A stretch of 64,000 nt of DNA from Diphasiastrum complanatum (Eukaryota > Streptophyta > Lycopodiopsida > Lycopodiales > Lycopodiaceae): positions 28,933,252 to 28,997,251 of the forward strand of contig CM055113.1 of the NCBI GenBank assembly GCA_029204225.1. Reading direction: 5' to 3'. Position numbers and translations under genes: made by a program. The notes under the pieces were generated by a model. It saw only the letters and a list, made by a program, of their open reading frames with translations. It did not search any database and was not told the origin of the DNA. This document shows positions 35,164 to 47,726 of this stretch, piece after piece. Numbering within the stretch: position 1 is the stretch's first letter; every line of letters starts with the position of its first letter.

Positions 35164-35235
35164 AGGCTCTGATACCATGTTGGTATCAGAAAAATAGAGA
35201 GATAGCTCTGATACAATGTTGTAGCTCTGATACCA
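35164..35235 (-). other. C2 primer-binding site in three copies
   Basis: The minus strand has TGGTATCAGAGCT (35235-35223), TTGTATCAGAGCT (35215-35203) and TGGTATCAGAGCC (35176-35164), the initiator-Met primer complement repeated within 72 bp after the LTR end. Confidence 0.75.
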
Positions 35236-35605
35236 TGCTGGCATTCAAGGCAATGCGCGTCGTATCGAGGCAATGCACGTCGTATCAGTGAGAAACAAGC
35301 GAAATCCTCAGTACATGTAACTATGTCTACCATATTTAGATCAAATTCGAACGAATCACTGAGTTATAGATTTAGATTTTATGTGTGGAAGCATAAAGCG
35401 TCTAGGTGATTAAAACAACGAATTCGAATTATGCTATCAGTCACACACGAATAGTTTAATCTATGAATAGTTTATTTGTGAGCATGAATCTATTTGAATA
35501 TGATACACGACTCCAATTATGGAACAAATATAAATTAGTCACAAATGATAACAGTCTGAATGCAGACAGAGTCATGTTCTTTCTAAAACAAAACTCTGTA
35601 GTAAA
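35236..35605 (-). repeat. C2 5' LTR, truncated
   Basis: Aligns with 31890-32255; its terminus GCCAGCA is directly before the primer site. It contains a local duplication of AAGGCAATGCxCGTCGTATC near 35250-35285. Homology ends near 35605. Confidence 0.65.
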
Positions 35606-36179
35606 AAGAGAAAGAACCGATCCCTTGATCCAGAGGTTCTGTCTACTACGGTTCTTTTTCTTCTTTCTTACAACTTCTACGGCTTGGTATTATGCCTATT
35701 ACCAGGCTTTAGGGCATTTGTTATGTGTGCTCTTGATCTTACAATGCCAAACCACGCGGGACAAATTGTCATTGTAGTATATTTTTTGTCCTGCCTGTCA
35801 GAGGACTACTCAGGGTCGTCTCTCTTGAACGCACTTACATTCTAACAGAGATGCAAGCCAAGAACGCTCATTCACATACCAGAGTGCAGCCCAAATGAAC
35901 ATTCTGAAGATTCTACGACTATTTACTCCTAAAAACGAATTGAATCAGAGCCTAAACTTTACTAAGCTGAGGTACACTTGCATGAATTGACAAATCAAGA
36001 AACAAAGAAACTAATCTACAGCATGTTAGAAGTCCAAGAATCAAGAAACCAACCAGTCTATTGATTCTTGGACATCCCAAGAACATCAAGAACTGGATTG
36101 TAAAGTCATATGCAAGAACTACGCCACAGTTCCAGCCTATTTAGTTTACCTGAATGTTGGTTCCTACATTAATCCACAA
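35606..36179. other. unassigned interval
   Basis: No recognisable protein, LTR end or tandem repeat. Frames are short and on both strands. Confidence 0.3.
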
Positions 36180-36720
36180 ACAAGAAAAGAAGCTAATCTA
36201 GGATAATTAGGCTAGATTAGATCTACTTAGCTAGAAAGATTAGTGGCCTACTAGATAGCTTTAGTTTAGATAGATTAGTCAGGTAATTAATTAGGCCCCT
36301 TGTAAGCTAGAGTAAGCCTAGGTAAATAGCATTCAAATTAGACGATCCAGATCCCATAGCTAGGATTGATCTAAGTTAGGTCAATTAGATCTAGATCGAT
36401 TAGGATAGAATTAGTGCTAGTTTAATATTAGAATAACCGATCGTGATCCATAGAGTATTGTAATCGACCGTGACCCATAGATTAGAGTAACTAAGATTAG
36501 ATTACCTCATTAATTAGATAGTTAGAAAATCTAGATAGTAATGTAGGTTAGATTAGGTAAATCTAAGTTAGGTAGGTAGTTTAAGTTAGGAGTTTAGGTA
36601 AATTAGGCTTACAATTAGATCAATCCGATTAGACTCGATTGCCGCCCCATAGCATAGTTTAGTCGTAATTTCAGAATAGATCAAATAGACAGTAGGATAG
36701 ATAAAAATTTGATTATATCT
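36180..36720. repeat. TAG/CTAG-rich low-complexity block
   Basis: About 540 bp dominated by TTAG, CTAG and TAGAT words (GATTAGATC, GTTAGGTAG), with AATCGACCGTGACCCATAG-like text repeated near 36430-36480. No unit length is obvious. Confidence 0.6.
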
Positions 36721-37161
36721 GTTTAGATAGGCTAGATACGGTGCCGATAGAACCTTGTGTATGGAAATCCCACCTTGTACAAGGTGACTTCTAACCATGT
36801 ACAAATTCCCAACCCGACCTCTTCCCCTTTTTCCTTGTACAAATATCCTAGAAATGCCCTAAACGACCTGAAAGAGCAATATTGTTATTTTTAGCATCCC
36901 TTGCCCCTGCCATTATTGTCCTCGGTTGCAATTGTACACATGGTCAATTCTGTCCAGAAAAATTCCAACCGTTGCAAGTTAGGTTCGATTTTTGACAAAA
37001 CTGCCAATTTTAGTAATCAACGGGCGTTTCTGACTAGAAAGTCTCACAAATTTGGCAGCCAATCAAAAGATGGTCTATGCACAATGCGAACACTGATAAT
37101 TTGGTATTGATAGGACCAACTTCTAAAATAATAATGGTCTATGCTTTGATAAGGGATAACC
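36721..37161. other. unassigned interval
   Basis: No gene is seen. It leads into a TATA box at 37162. Confidence 0.3.
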
Positions 37162-37169
37162 TATATAAA
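37162..37169 (+). promoter_or_regulatory. TATA box before a motif cluster
   Basis: TATATAAA followed by GGCGCGAG. It is a good plant TATA match about 30 bp before the first TTTACTCGCC motif. It may drive an LTR or a transcript of unknown kind. Confidence 0.45.
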
Positions 37170-37194
37170 GGCGCGAGTAATCCAAAATTCATAC

Positions 37195-37525
37195 TTTCTG
37201 TTTACTCGCCCTAACTTGCACTGCTCGTTTTCTCGTGTTCAAGCTTTCTGCTTTACTCGTCGGCCCGCACCTTGCACACATTGTTTTTCACATTTTTCAT
37301 TTACTCGCCCTAACTCACGCATAGAGCCATTTACTCGCCATCCTCCTTTTACTCGTTATCTCTATTTTCTCGCCCATCCTCCACCCTCTTTACTCGCCAT
37401 CAGTCCCCAACAACCTCTTGGACCCGTTTTCCACCATTGCCATTTACTCGCGCCTAGCCCATTACTCGCTCTAACTTGCCACCAGCCCTTTTTCTCGCCA
37501 TCAGTCTTTTCACTCGCCTATAGCC
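37195..37525 (+). repeat. cluster of TTTACTCGCC motifs
   Basis: At least ten copies of TTTACTCGCC or close variants (TTTTCTCGCC, TTTCACTCGCC, ATTACTCGCT) in about 330 bp, often followed by CTAACT or ATCAG/ATCC. Spacing is irregular. The frame 37216-37623 through it is Pro/Ser/His-rich and resembles no domain. Confidence 0.7.
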
Positions 37526-37559
37526 ATCTTACCTCAAAATCACTACCTGATCGCACAAA

Positions 37560-40500
37560 TGGCATCGAAATGTTGACTTTCAGGAACCTCCGCTCCGCTT
37601 GGACAACGAGTCAAACTCACTAGGAGTGTCGCCCCACCATCTAGTCCTAGCCATTCATCCAGCCCCACGACATCCTCACGAACCACCACTTCACCATCCG
37701 CATCTCAGCAGACCGGATCCTCATCACCGATCACATCCTCTCTCTCATTTCTATGCTTATTATTTCATGCATTCGGCTCTCTCTTTTGTAGTGGCTTCCA
37801 TGTGAATGGTGATCGTGGTACAATGTAGAGTACGTTCCATTGTTTGCAATTAGGGTGTCGGTCATTGGCTTGAGAGGAGAAATGAGGCCTCAGCTCAACT
37901 CTTTTAATACGGATTTCATTTTGTTCTTGCTAATTTTTTTCAAGTCTTGTTAAGTTTGATGTTGTGAGAAAAGTTGTGGATGTTATTTAAATATGTGGAT
38001 AGTTTCATGGTCATGTGAAGTGGAATGAATTGTTTTAAAATCTTGGGAATAGTAGTGTTGAAGACTAATAAATAATAGACTGCGTGGAAGGTAGGAATGA
38101 AAAGAACTTTGTTTTCTTTGATTTTGGATCTTTGTATAGTTTTTTTTGATGCTCTCATAGACTACACATCGATGTGAATAACCATTTTAGCTCTCCATCG
38201 AATGGAGCCCTTCAATGTTGCAACAGAGACACAAGCAAATGGCCTTCCAAGCTTCCTCATAACTTAGGAAAGGATCTTGCTACATCCATCAAAGTGGACG
38301 ATGCAAACTGTATAGATTATTTCAAACGCCAATCTTGCAAGCTCAATCAAACTCTTTCTATTGCCCGTACTTGCCTCTAGTAGTTTTGCAAATTAAACAT
38401 ATACCTTTTTTTGAAGTTGACACTACTTCTCTCAACAAGCCCACCTCCTTGAAAAAAATGTCAATTTGTAGTGCAACAAATTTTTATAGATAAAACTTCA
38501 AATATTGATGGAATCTTCCCCAAATGAGTTTTGAGCCATTGGAATGTCTTGGCCTTGCTTGTTACATGCTATCCATGAAGCTCACAAGATAGGAACCTTT
38601 CTTGCTCAGATGTCAAAAGGCCTAAATTTGAATGATTCTCAAAACCAAAGCTCCTTGTGAGATCAATGTCTTTTGACCTCTTACCAAGCTACTTACCAAG
38701 CTAATCGTTTTTTTATGAATTTTTGGCTAGTGTCCTAATCAAGAGTCTCTCTCTTACTCTTAACAAGATTATACTTTGTCAAGAGGAGGAATATAACAAA
38801 TGCCACTCTAAACAACTGTTTTGCAATTGATCATGTTAATTACTACTGAATCTATTGTCATAAGGATCAACATTGGTGAAGCTTTTGACAAAATCAAACT
38901 ACATCTTGTTCTGTTGTAAAAAGATTGAAATGTCATTAAACTTCATAATTATCATGTCAACAATATTGGCTTACTTTATCTTCATAAGACCAACTCCCAA
39001 CTTTGGGCTACCTTAAACTCCTGCCCATGAATTCTTACCTTATTGCTACCAACCTTTGTGTTTATATTCAAATAGTATCTATGTCGTTTTAAGAAAAGAT
39101 AAAAATTGAACCTTTTGCTCATATTCGAATAATACCTATGAAGTTTCAAGAGAAGAATAAAAATTGAATCATGTGTTATGCTATATAGGCACACAAGATA
39201 GCTAACTAGGGTGCACAAATCTACTTGACACGCTAGCTATTTATCATTAAAGGCAAAGTTTAGTAGTTGGAGGATTCAACAAGTAAGAGTTTGAGCTGGA
39301 AGATTTGAAAAGACATTTTCCACAAATTGACAATCCTCCAAAAATGCAGGACAATGGAAGTAATCTCGTGGAAGTTATGGACACTAATTTCATGCTTGCA
39401 CTAACCAGTTCTTTATCACTGTAATAACCATGTAGAAGTTGTGATTGGAGATTTCCAGAATTTGTATAATGGGGAATGGATTTTCATAAAACGATTCGAG
39501 TACAGGTTCAAGGTAAATCTTGTTCAGTTGTACCTGGACTGTGGATTGTAGAGATGGAGAACTCGCTCGTCTGATTTGCGTATATTATGATAAAGGTGGG
39601 TGGATCCGGAACTCCTCCCAGCTGACCACATAACCGACCCCACTGGTCATCAATAATAGCAATCTCAACAGAAAAATTCAGAGTTTTTGTGCGTCAATGC
39701 AAATTTGACCGTGCCCAACTTCCAGATGTATGAAAATTCACTGATTGATAGATTGAGTGAGCATGAGTGAAGATGACTTGGGAGACTAGTTTGCTACATG
39801 GGCTCCTGATCATTAGATCAGGCACAGATAGGACACCTGTTGTAGATCACGATTCGGCTTTTCGTCTATTTATTCAGACAATGGACACCAATTGTAGACA
39901 CTCTCTTGTTTGCGATCCATGTTATGGTTGTGTTGTTCAGGAATTGGCTGGCCTGTCTTACAGAAGGCTTTTGCTTCTCCTAACATTTTTGTCTTTGATA
40001 GTCGCTGGGTTCTCTGATCTCTACTGTTTACCTTTTGAGTTTTGGCTCATCCAATAGATGTTGGTGTGCCATCATCTTTTTAAAAATGCATCTTGAAGCT
40101 TAGCTTCATCATGTGTGTCCTTTTGTGGAGGGTACTGGATCAATGATCAGTATGAAATAATAGTGTCGGGGCTATTTCCCAGTTGCTATATGTTGGCTCA
40201 TTGATCAACGGAAAAGAGGGCGAAGTGAATGCTGTCGGGCTTTTGTTTAAGATACATGTGAACGTATTATCTATTGAAACTAGAGCCAAAGAGAGGCACA
40301 GGGATGGAGAAGTGAAGATGAAAAGATAACGGTACCTCTCTGCATTAGGGGGAGTGAGGGATAAAACTTTCCTTGGCATTCATCTTAACAAAAAAAATTG
40401 ATCAGTCTATTCTCAAATAGGAAGAATTCCTTTTGATAACAAAAATCAATCGCTTTTTTCTTTGTAGTACCGTTGCAAAAAGAGTTCACCATACTGGTCG

Positions 40501-40636
40501 TCTTGTGGAGATGAGCCGCGAAGGATTTTAGTAGGTGAAAATCTCTCAAAATTATCTAGCAAGGCCTCATTTCCAATCTTGAAAACTTGAAAACCTGCAT
40601 AATTCACTAGAGAAAGAATTATTGTTCCCAATTATT
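37560..40636. other. long unassigned stretch upstream of invertase
   Basis: No gene is identified in about 3 kb. Frames under 100 codons lie on both strands (for example 38174-38380, 39767-40057) with no domain. 38480-39100 hints weakly at an old non-LTR element but is too degraded to call. Confidence 0.35.
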
Positions 40637-40643
40637 TATATAA
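40637..40643 (+). promoter_or_regulatory. TATA box of the invertase gene
   Basis: TATATAA, 280 bp before the ATG at 40923. Transcription would start near 40670 and give a 5' UTR of about 250 nt. Enhancer elements cannot be assigned from sequence alone. Confidence 0.5.
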
Positions 40644-40922
40644 GGAGAAGATCATTTTTATAGATCCACAAGTATGCCGATCTTGAATCTCTTCGTTACC
40701 GCTCCAGAGTTTCAGTCTTTATTCACAGCGTCTTGATTGTCTTTCTTCACAGCTTGCATTGATTACTTTCAGTTTGACTAGAGCTACGGGTTTGCGGTTA
40801 GTGAAGAGCTTCTTATTATACAACTTAAGTTGAACGAGGATTTTCCATTACTTCGTTTTCTCGCAGTGCGTCTATTTTACTTTGTTTTCAAGCGGTGCGT
40901 CTATTTTCCTATCACCATCGAA

Positions 40923-43900
40923 ATGGCACCCGGTAGAGTCAGTTTTGTAAACGACATTGAAAGACAGAATAGCAGAGGTGCTGAAAATGAGTCGGGAGAG
41001 GTTTGTGAGGATAAAGGGTATTATGTACAAATGCCTGATAAAATAGGTGATCACCCAGAGTTTCAGACCCCGGAGGTTAGAAGCCTAAGCCATTGTATCA
41101 GATTCCGCTCCGTACTGCTCACAGCAATCTGCATTGCTTTGCTGGCGTGCCTCTCACTTCTAATATGTTTATCCCAACCTGGTTTAGGAGCTGCGAAAAA
41201 TGTCAAAGATACGGCGTGGAGCAAAATCCTTATGCCTTGTACAAGCAAACGAGAAGGGTCTCCCAGTGTTGCAGATAATTATCTCTCAAGGGAGCGAACA
41301 GCATTTCATTTCCAACCTGAGAGGAATTGGATGAACGGTACGCCTTCTTAACAGAGTACTTCTCGTAGCTGTTTGATTCGCTCTACGCTCTAGTGGACTC
41401 TTTCCCAACTGCTTATTGTCTCCCGGATACAGATTCAAGTGTTTGAGGAAAATGTTTAGCCCGCTATTGTTGCTAGAAATATCGTGTATGTGGATCGGTA
41501 GATCTACAAAAATCAAGTCTGTGCAGATTAAGTCCGAAGTTTCTTGCTTGACATTTTTATGAAAAACTTTTGTTGCTAGTAGCTTTCATCTGTAAATTAG
41601 CTGCCAGTTCGATTGCCCAAGTTTTTCAAAGTGTCTGAGGTCTAAGTGCATCGCTGGCATCATACGCTTACTCTGTGCTCAACACCATAATCAGTGATCA
41701 ACTCTGAGTAAAAAATAGAAAAATCAATTGTGCAGAGTTATGTTTCCTTAAGCCTAGAATTGCACCTACGACAACATGTGTAGTCACGCCGATTTGGTCC
41801 TTAAGATGACTTCGCATAAGCAAATTTGTTGTCGAGTAGCCTGACAAGATTCATTGCTATATCCATAACGAAAAGTAGAACTTTGTTAATTTGCAACAAA
41901 ATTTCAAGTCTGTGCAGATTGATCTAGTGATTTCCTGCTTGGTACTCTAATGCAGAGTTTCTGTGTAGGCTTCATCTGATAATTTGGCTTTTATCTACCT
42001 TTTTAACATACGTATAGCAGGCATCAAAATCTAAGCACAACTACCTTCCAGTTCGGCATAAACTGCAAAATTTTATGAAGCGTCTGAGCTGTAAGTGATT
42101 GCTAGAACCATAAAAATATCCTGTGGTCACTGTCGTTATTAGTGATCCAATTTCACAGAGTTTCCACCGTAAGACAATATGTCTAAGATGGCCGATTTAG
42201 CTGTAAGCTGCATGTAACATTGACAGGTCTTGATACTGATCACTTAATTGCGAAAAGTCCATATGCATCAGGTCCGATAGCATGACCGACTCATAATTTC
42301 CGTATCCATAAGACAAAGTAAACCTTTAGTGATTTGCTATTTGAAATGAGTATGCGGGCTTTGAAGTTCTGTAAAAGTTGAAAACGCTTCTGACAAATTG
42401 TCTTTCTTTCTCATGATTATTGTTAATGGCGCTGGTGGATGGTGTGGCTGCCATGCGGTTCCAGATCCAAATGGTTGGTTGCACTTCCAACATAATGCTC
42501 CTTTCATGGTTCTCAATCTAAATTTACATTGGAGTAGAAACTAGATTTCTCAAACATTTTCTCAGGATGAAATGCCAATTATGATTTAGTATTATGCTTT
42601 TTCTCTTATCTTCATAAATAAATCTTGACACCTACTTCGTACTACAATTCTTGAGTTTTTATAAGTAGTAACTGTTCAAGTGATGGCATTGTCAGGACCT
42701 ATGTTCTACAGGGGGTACTATCACTTTTTCTACCAGTACAATCCAGATGCTGCAGTCTGGGGAAATATTACATGGGGCCATTCTGTGTCCACAGATTTGA
42801 TCCACTGGCAGCCTTTAAACTTAGCACTGGTTCCAGATCATTGGTATGATGCAGAAGGTGTCTGGTCAGGTTCTGCCACTGTATTCCCTGATGGCAAGCC
42901 GGTCATTCTTTATACAGGTTCATCAAATGAGTCAGTACAATTACAAAACATGGCTGTTCCTGAGGATTTATCCGACCCTTTGCTTCGGAAATGGGTGAAG
43001 GTCCCACAGAATCCAATGTTAGTCCCTCCTCCAGGTATTGGCTACACGGACTTCAGAGATCCAACAACTGCTTGGTTGGAATCAGATGGGTTATGGCGAA
43101 TCTCAATTGGAGCTAAGGAGGGCACTACAGGCGTTGCTTTAGTTTACAAATCTTCTGACTTCCTTGACTGGAGTTTGCAGAGTAACTTTCTACATGAGGT
43201 GGCTGGAACAGGAATGTGGGAATGCGTGGATTTTTATCCTGTTTCTCTTACTGATAAAAATGGCTTGGATACATCTAAAGTACAAGTGAACCAGTTGATG
43301 AAGTATGTTCTGAAGGCAAGTTTGGACAATAATAAGCATGACTATTACACCCTAGGAACTTACTCAACAGATTTTAAATCCTTCATACCTGATGATCCAA
43401 CTAAAGATATTGGACTTGGTCTGCGTTATGATTATGGAAAGTTCTATGCATCCAAGACATTTTACGATCCTGTTCAGGAACGACGCATCTTATGGGGCTG
43501 GGTTAATGAATCTGATAGCGAGCTGGACGACATCAACAAAGGCTGGGCATCTGTGCAGGTATACAAATCTTACCCTTTGGTTTCAGCAACACGTTGTTTA
43601 AGAATTTTGGTCCTACTAGATTGTCTTTGCATTCAGGTACATGTCGATCTAGCTCTGGTAACGACGTGCATCGTTACTATCTTCTGATGGTTGAATTTTT
43701 ACTGGTGTAGACAATTCCTAGAACTTTGGTCCTTGATCGCCAAACTGGATCAAACCTACTGCAGTGGCCAATTCACGAGTTGGAATCTTTACGCGGTGAA
43801 AAGGTAGTAAAGCAGGACTTACTGCTTGATGGAGGAGCTATGGTGACAGTGGATGGAGCTTCAGGGGCTCAGGTATACTGAACTTTTTAAAAAGGTAGCC

Positions 43901-45393
43901 TACAGTCGTGTGCCTGATTTTCGAGGTAGAGTCCAGGCACTGTACACTGGAACAGAAATCAATATTTAAAATGTTAAAAAATGCACAAGGCTATGAGATA
44001 ATTCTAGAAAGTTTAGTGGTGGCAACTAACCATCCATCTCTACCCATAAGGTTGGATTTGTGTAAAATTTACATTCTTCTCTTGCAAGATAAGTTTAGAC
44101 TCTTGTAGTCCAGGTGCCAGTCAAAACATTCAGTAAGAGGCTTCCGTTACTTGTTGCAGCTTGACATTGAAGTTATCTTCAAGTATCCAGATGTGCACAA
44201 CCTGGATGTTCTTCCAGAACAGAAAGAGTATGAATGTAGTCAAGGAGGTGCAGCACAGAGGGGAGTATTGGGGCCTTTTGGGTTGCTTGTCCTGGCATCA
44301 GATAATTTGGTGGAGCAGACCGCAGTTTACTTCTATCTGACTTGCAGACCCAATGGGAAGTGGGTGACTACAGTGTGCAGTGATCAGAGCAGGTTATACT
44401 TCATTCTAGATTTTTTTTATTACAAGCCAATTTATTTGCTCTCAACAACTCAACTGAACACAAAAAGCCTGACTTCCATTTCTCCAGCCAAAAGAGAACT
44501 AATACACCACAGAAAAAAATGACTTAAATTGCTCAAGAAATAGCAAGCCAGCGTCATATTGTCTAACTGAATATTGCTGTACACTTATGAGATCCACGAC
44601 AACTTGTTTGCCCAAAAACTTAACCAGCCCGGGTAACAGCGGCAAGCCTCTAGGGAGGGAAACTTTAAAAGACATGCTAATGGCCTCAATGTTTGGTGGC
44701 AAATGCAATGCTTAAGAGGTGCCAACATGTGTTATAAGCTCCTAAATATCTAGTTTCGGATGAAAGAAAGCTCTAGGTCTCCTTAGAAGTTGCTTTTCTG
44801 TCCTCCTCATTTCTCATTTAACTCTGCATTTTAGATTTGCGAGAATCTCTCCTCTACACGTCACAAATGTTTCGTGTCTACTGTAAAACTTGTGCCAGAT
44901 GGTTCAACGCTGACATAACTGCAAGCTTTTTTTGGTCTGAGCAAAATTGCTTTAAATAGTTCAGTATACTTGCAATTCTTGTATTCACGACAGTCTGACT
45001 TGGGCTTAGCATTATCAGGTCCTCTTTGGCTAAAGGAGTTGACAGGACAGTCTACGGAACAGCTATCAACAAGCCTCTTACAGAAGATTTTCTTTCACTG
45101 AGAGTGATTGTAAGTATCAAAATCTCAAAGCGTACGCCACATAAGGTCTTTGACTTGTTTGCTCTTTCTTCGGGATGGACACAAAACTTTGAGCGTCTGA
45201 GCGCGAGAACGTGTTTGTGCAGGTTGATCATTCTATAGTGGAAACATTTGTACAGCAAGGTAGAGCTTGCATCACCTCGCGGGTGTATCCTACCATAGCT
45301 ATTGACAGGGATGCTCATGTCCTCCTCTTCAACAATGGAAGTGAATCGATTACTATGCAAACCCTTCAAGTTTGGCAAATGTCAAGTGCTTAG
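40923..45393 (+). CDS. vacuolar acid invertase (beta-fructofuranosidase, GH32)
   Basis: Hydrolyses sucrose to glucose and fructose in the vacuole. Seven exons, all with GT-AG introns: 40923-41337, 42465-42473 (9 nt), 42696-43558, 43711-43872, 44160-44392, 45019-45109, 45223-45393; 1,944 nt, 647 aa, the normal length. Residues 1-62 are a cytosolic tail and 64-84 ([19 protein letters not shown]) a membrane anchor, as in vacuolar forms, which are later cleaved. Catalytic residues: nucleophile Asp139 in WMNDPNG (DPN from the mini-exon), Asp263 in FRDP, acid/base Glu317 in WECVDF. Val after EC marks the vacuolar class; cell-wall enzymes have Pro. [19 protein letters not shown] and a C-terminal LQVWQMSSA also fit. 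The ATG at 40923 is the first in frame. No stop or frameshift is seen. The usual dileucine-like sorting motif near the N-terminus is not obvious. Confidence 0.94.
41338..42464 (+). other. invertase intron 1
   Basis: 1,127 bp, from GTACGCC to TTCCAG. It is the longest intron of the gene and holds no frame of note. Confidence 0.85.
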
Positions 45394-47116
45394 TAGCCAG
45401 TGGAATTTCCGAGCCGAAGATACTCTAGCATACGTTTGTACGCTAATGCTACTTTGACAAATATCAGCACAATGGGAACCACTTCCAAGCTTGCAAGGAC
45501 ACGATTGTTCGGAAACTCAATAGACCACACAGATCACAATATCGGATTGTTAATAGTAATGAGATCTCCTCCCTGCCTATAGATGTTCCTGGTGATTGTC
45601 TGGAGCAATACTTGCCCCGAGGAACATTTGACCCAAAATGTATAATCAGCCCATCTGACCTTAACTGGTTTGGAGCATTAAAGATCATGTCCATGGCCTT
45701 CAATGCCTCATTGCAAAGCTTCATGTAACATACTTGCATTCTCAGTGCTTTATTCGCTAGAGGATCGTCCTCATCAACATCTGTGGCAGCGAGCGACTAA
45801 ATGTAATGGCTTAAAAGAATCATATCAGCTAGTCGCAAAGCTAGTTTTCTAATTTGCTTCACAACTCCCTCTTTCTCTCTCAAACAACTAACCTCAAAAT
45901 GAGCTGCACATCGTGAGCACCGACCTCTTGGAATCTTCGTCTGACCATCATATTTGCAAGCAATGGATATTAACCATAGCGAGTGCTGTCACAGCAGTCT
46001 ATGAGGTGATAGTAGCAATTGGAGGCGGAATCTTGGAGCTTTGAATTATATCATGAAATTGACTTCGATGTTGGCTACTCATCTTCTTTCAAAGAGTCAT
46101 GGTTTGTATATTAAGAGCAACATCTTAGTAGTGAGATTTCATATTTATGTGGGTTGGTTTGGATTTCCATGAATGCTAGCAAGAGATGCCAAGAGGCATT
46201 GTTGGTGTATCATTAAATGAGTTAAGGGTTTGGGAAATAAGACTGGCCAGTATTTCTTGTTAAGGCCATGCCATTGCACAATGTAGAATGCATTTTATGT
46301 ATGATGGATATTCCCATCGGTAAAAACTGGAAACCTTATGGTGTACATGATTGTAGAATGACTTCATGCTTTTCTTAGGGTTTATTGAGTTGGTAAACTC
46401 ACAATGAGTTTGTAGTCATATTGAGTTGGATGAGAGTTGTGATCGAGTCCATTAAAACGTGGCCTTTGATCATGATTCTTGCATATGGAATTTTGGAAGC
46501 ATCAATCACCCTTTTTGGCTTGTCCTTATTCTGGATCTATTGTTGATAAACTGGTGTCCTGCAAAGTAACTAGTGAGCAACTAATTAATATGAGTTTGTA
46601 GGGTTGCAAACTAGATTTGAAGATAAATAGGCTTTGTTTTTTCTAGGTTAGCAATCTTATTTGTTTCTAGTATACCTAAAGGTCTATTACAAATTATCCC
46701 TAGTAACTCATCATCTTTGATGAAGACATTGAAGAAATTTTGCCTAACTTTGGAATTACTCTAGCCCACATCATAATTGGAGAGAATGCACTATTAATAT
46801 CACTGAATGTTACTAGCAAACAAAGATGCCCAAGTTTATATTAAAGGTTCTCGTATGTTTTATGATGATGAACAATCTCCACCTTTTTAGAAACTAGTGC
46901 ATTGACACACTTTCTCTTGGAACCATGAGATGCACCAAAGGGTGGTGATTAAAAATCTCTTGTTGATCTTTCAAAAGCTCCTTATTGCAATATTTGTATG
47001 TACCTTATATATTGTGTTGTGACCATTCTTTATGACACTTTCGTTAAAATCGTACATTGAACAATTGGAATGATGTTGCGTGGATACATATGCACTTATC
47101 AAAATTGATGCAACAT
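45394..47116. other. invertase 3' flank, otherwise unassigned
   Basis: The start will include the 3' UTR; no certain polyadenylation site is assigned. No further gene or element is recognised in 1.7 kb. Confidence 0.4.
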
Positions 47117-47726
47117 TGTTGTAAAGCTAGCTCTACAATGCAAGCTTTACTTCTGGCGCTAGCATTGTCCCCGACACCACAACGCCACTGCTGCTCCCAG
47201 TGCCACTATGACCAGAATCATGCTGACGCCAAGTTGCTCTGGCTAAAAGACTTTGATCGGTTCTAGCAAAGTCTAGAGAGCTCGGATCGATGTGCAATCA
47301 ACTCACACAATCTAGGCATGATTAAAAGAAGCTTGGGGATCAATAGATTCTAGAGAGATAAAATGACTTTCTCGAGAGAGAAAAGTCTAGAGAGAGAAAA
47401 TGTGCTTTACCAACTTGGGCAGAGCACTTGGTATGAGGGGAGGTGGCAAATCCCACCAGAACTATAGGGGAATGCGAGTTGTGACTCAGGGCGAGCTCCA
47501 ACCAAGTCTCAGCTTCCCTTGCTGGAATGTTGTCCTAATGCCCGCCTTGGCATGCCAGTTCCCCAAAGACTAGGGTTGGTCACACACTTGAAATGTAACC
47601 TTCTCAGACTTATTAATAAAGTGGGATTTTTCTCAAACTGACTTTGATTACCTCCTGGGTTTCAGTGTTCGGTAAAAGCGCCAGTTGTAAGGCCGCTTCA
47701 AATATTTTTGTCTGGCACATAGCTGA
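47117..47726 (+). repeat. E-family LTR fragment (type 2 U3), decayed
   Basis: Starts TGTTGTAAAGCTAGC and follows the E2 LTR through TTCAGTGTTCGGTAAAAGCG and TGGCACATAGCTGA, then diverges. Many GGCGCC sites of the E2 copy are GGCGCT, GACACC or lost here, as expected of an older methylated copy. Confidence 0.8.

Larger units (their letters stand above)
31890..35605 (-). mobile_element. C2: RT-less copia element
   Basis: Minus strand: 5' LTR (35236 up, truncated near 35605), three primer-site copies, gag, GAG-pre-integrase and integrase, then a jump after the pre-RT linker to the 3' LTR (31890-about 32255 alignable). RT and RNase H are absent. The two LTRs differ by many changes and indels, so this is older than element C. 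It is inserted in G3, after GGCTT. Confidence 0.75.

Noticed and set aside
38480-39100. LINE reverse transcriptase
   Set aside because: Only faint hints (AFDKIKLHLVL) in broken frames; no YxDD block, no poly-A tail.
40830-40922. Upstream start for the invertase
   Set aside because: The in-frame extension begins at a TTG, not ATG. The first in-frame ATG is at 40923 and gives the normal protein length.
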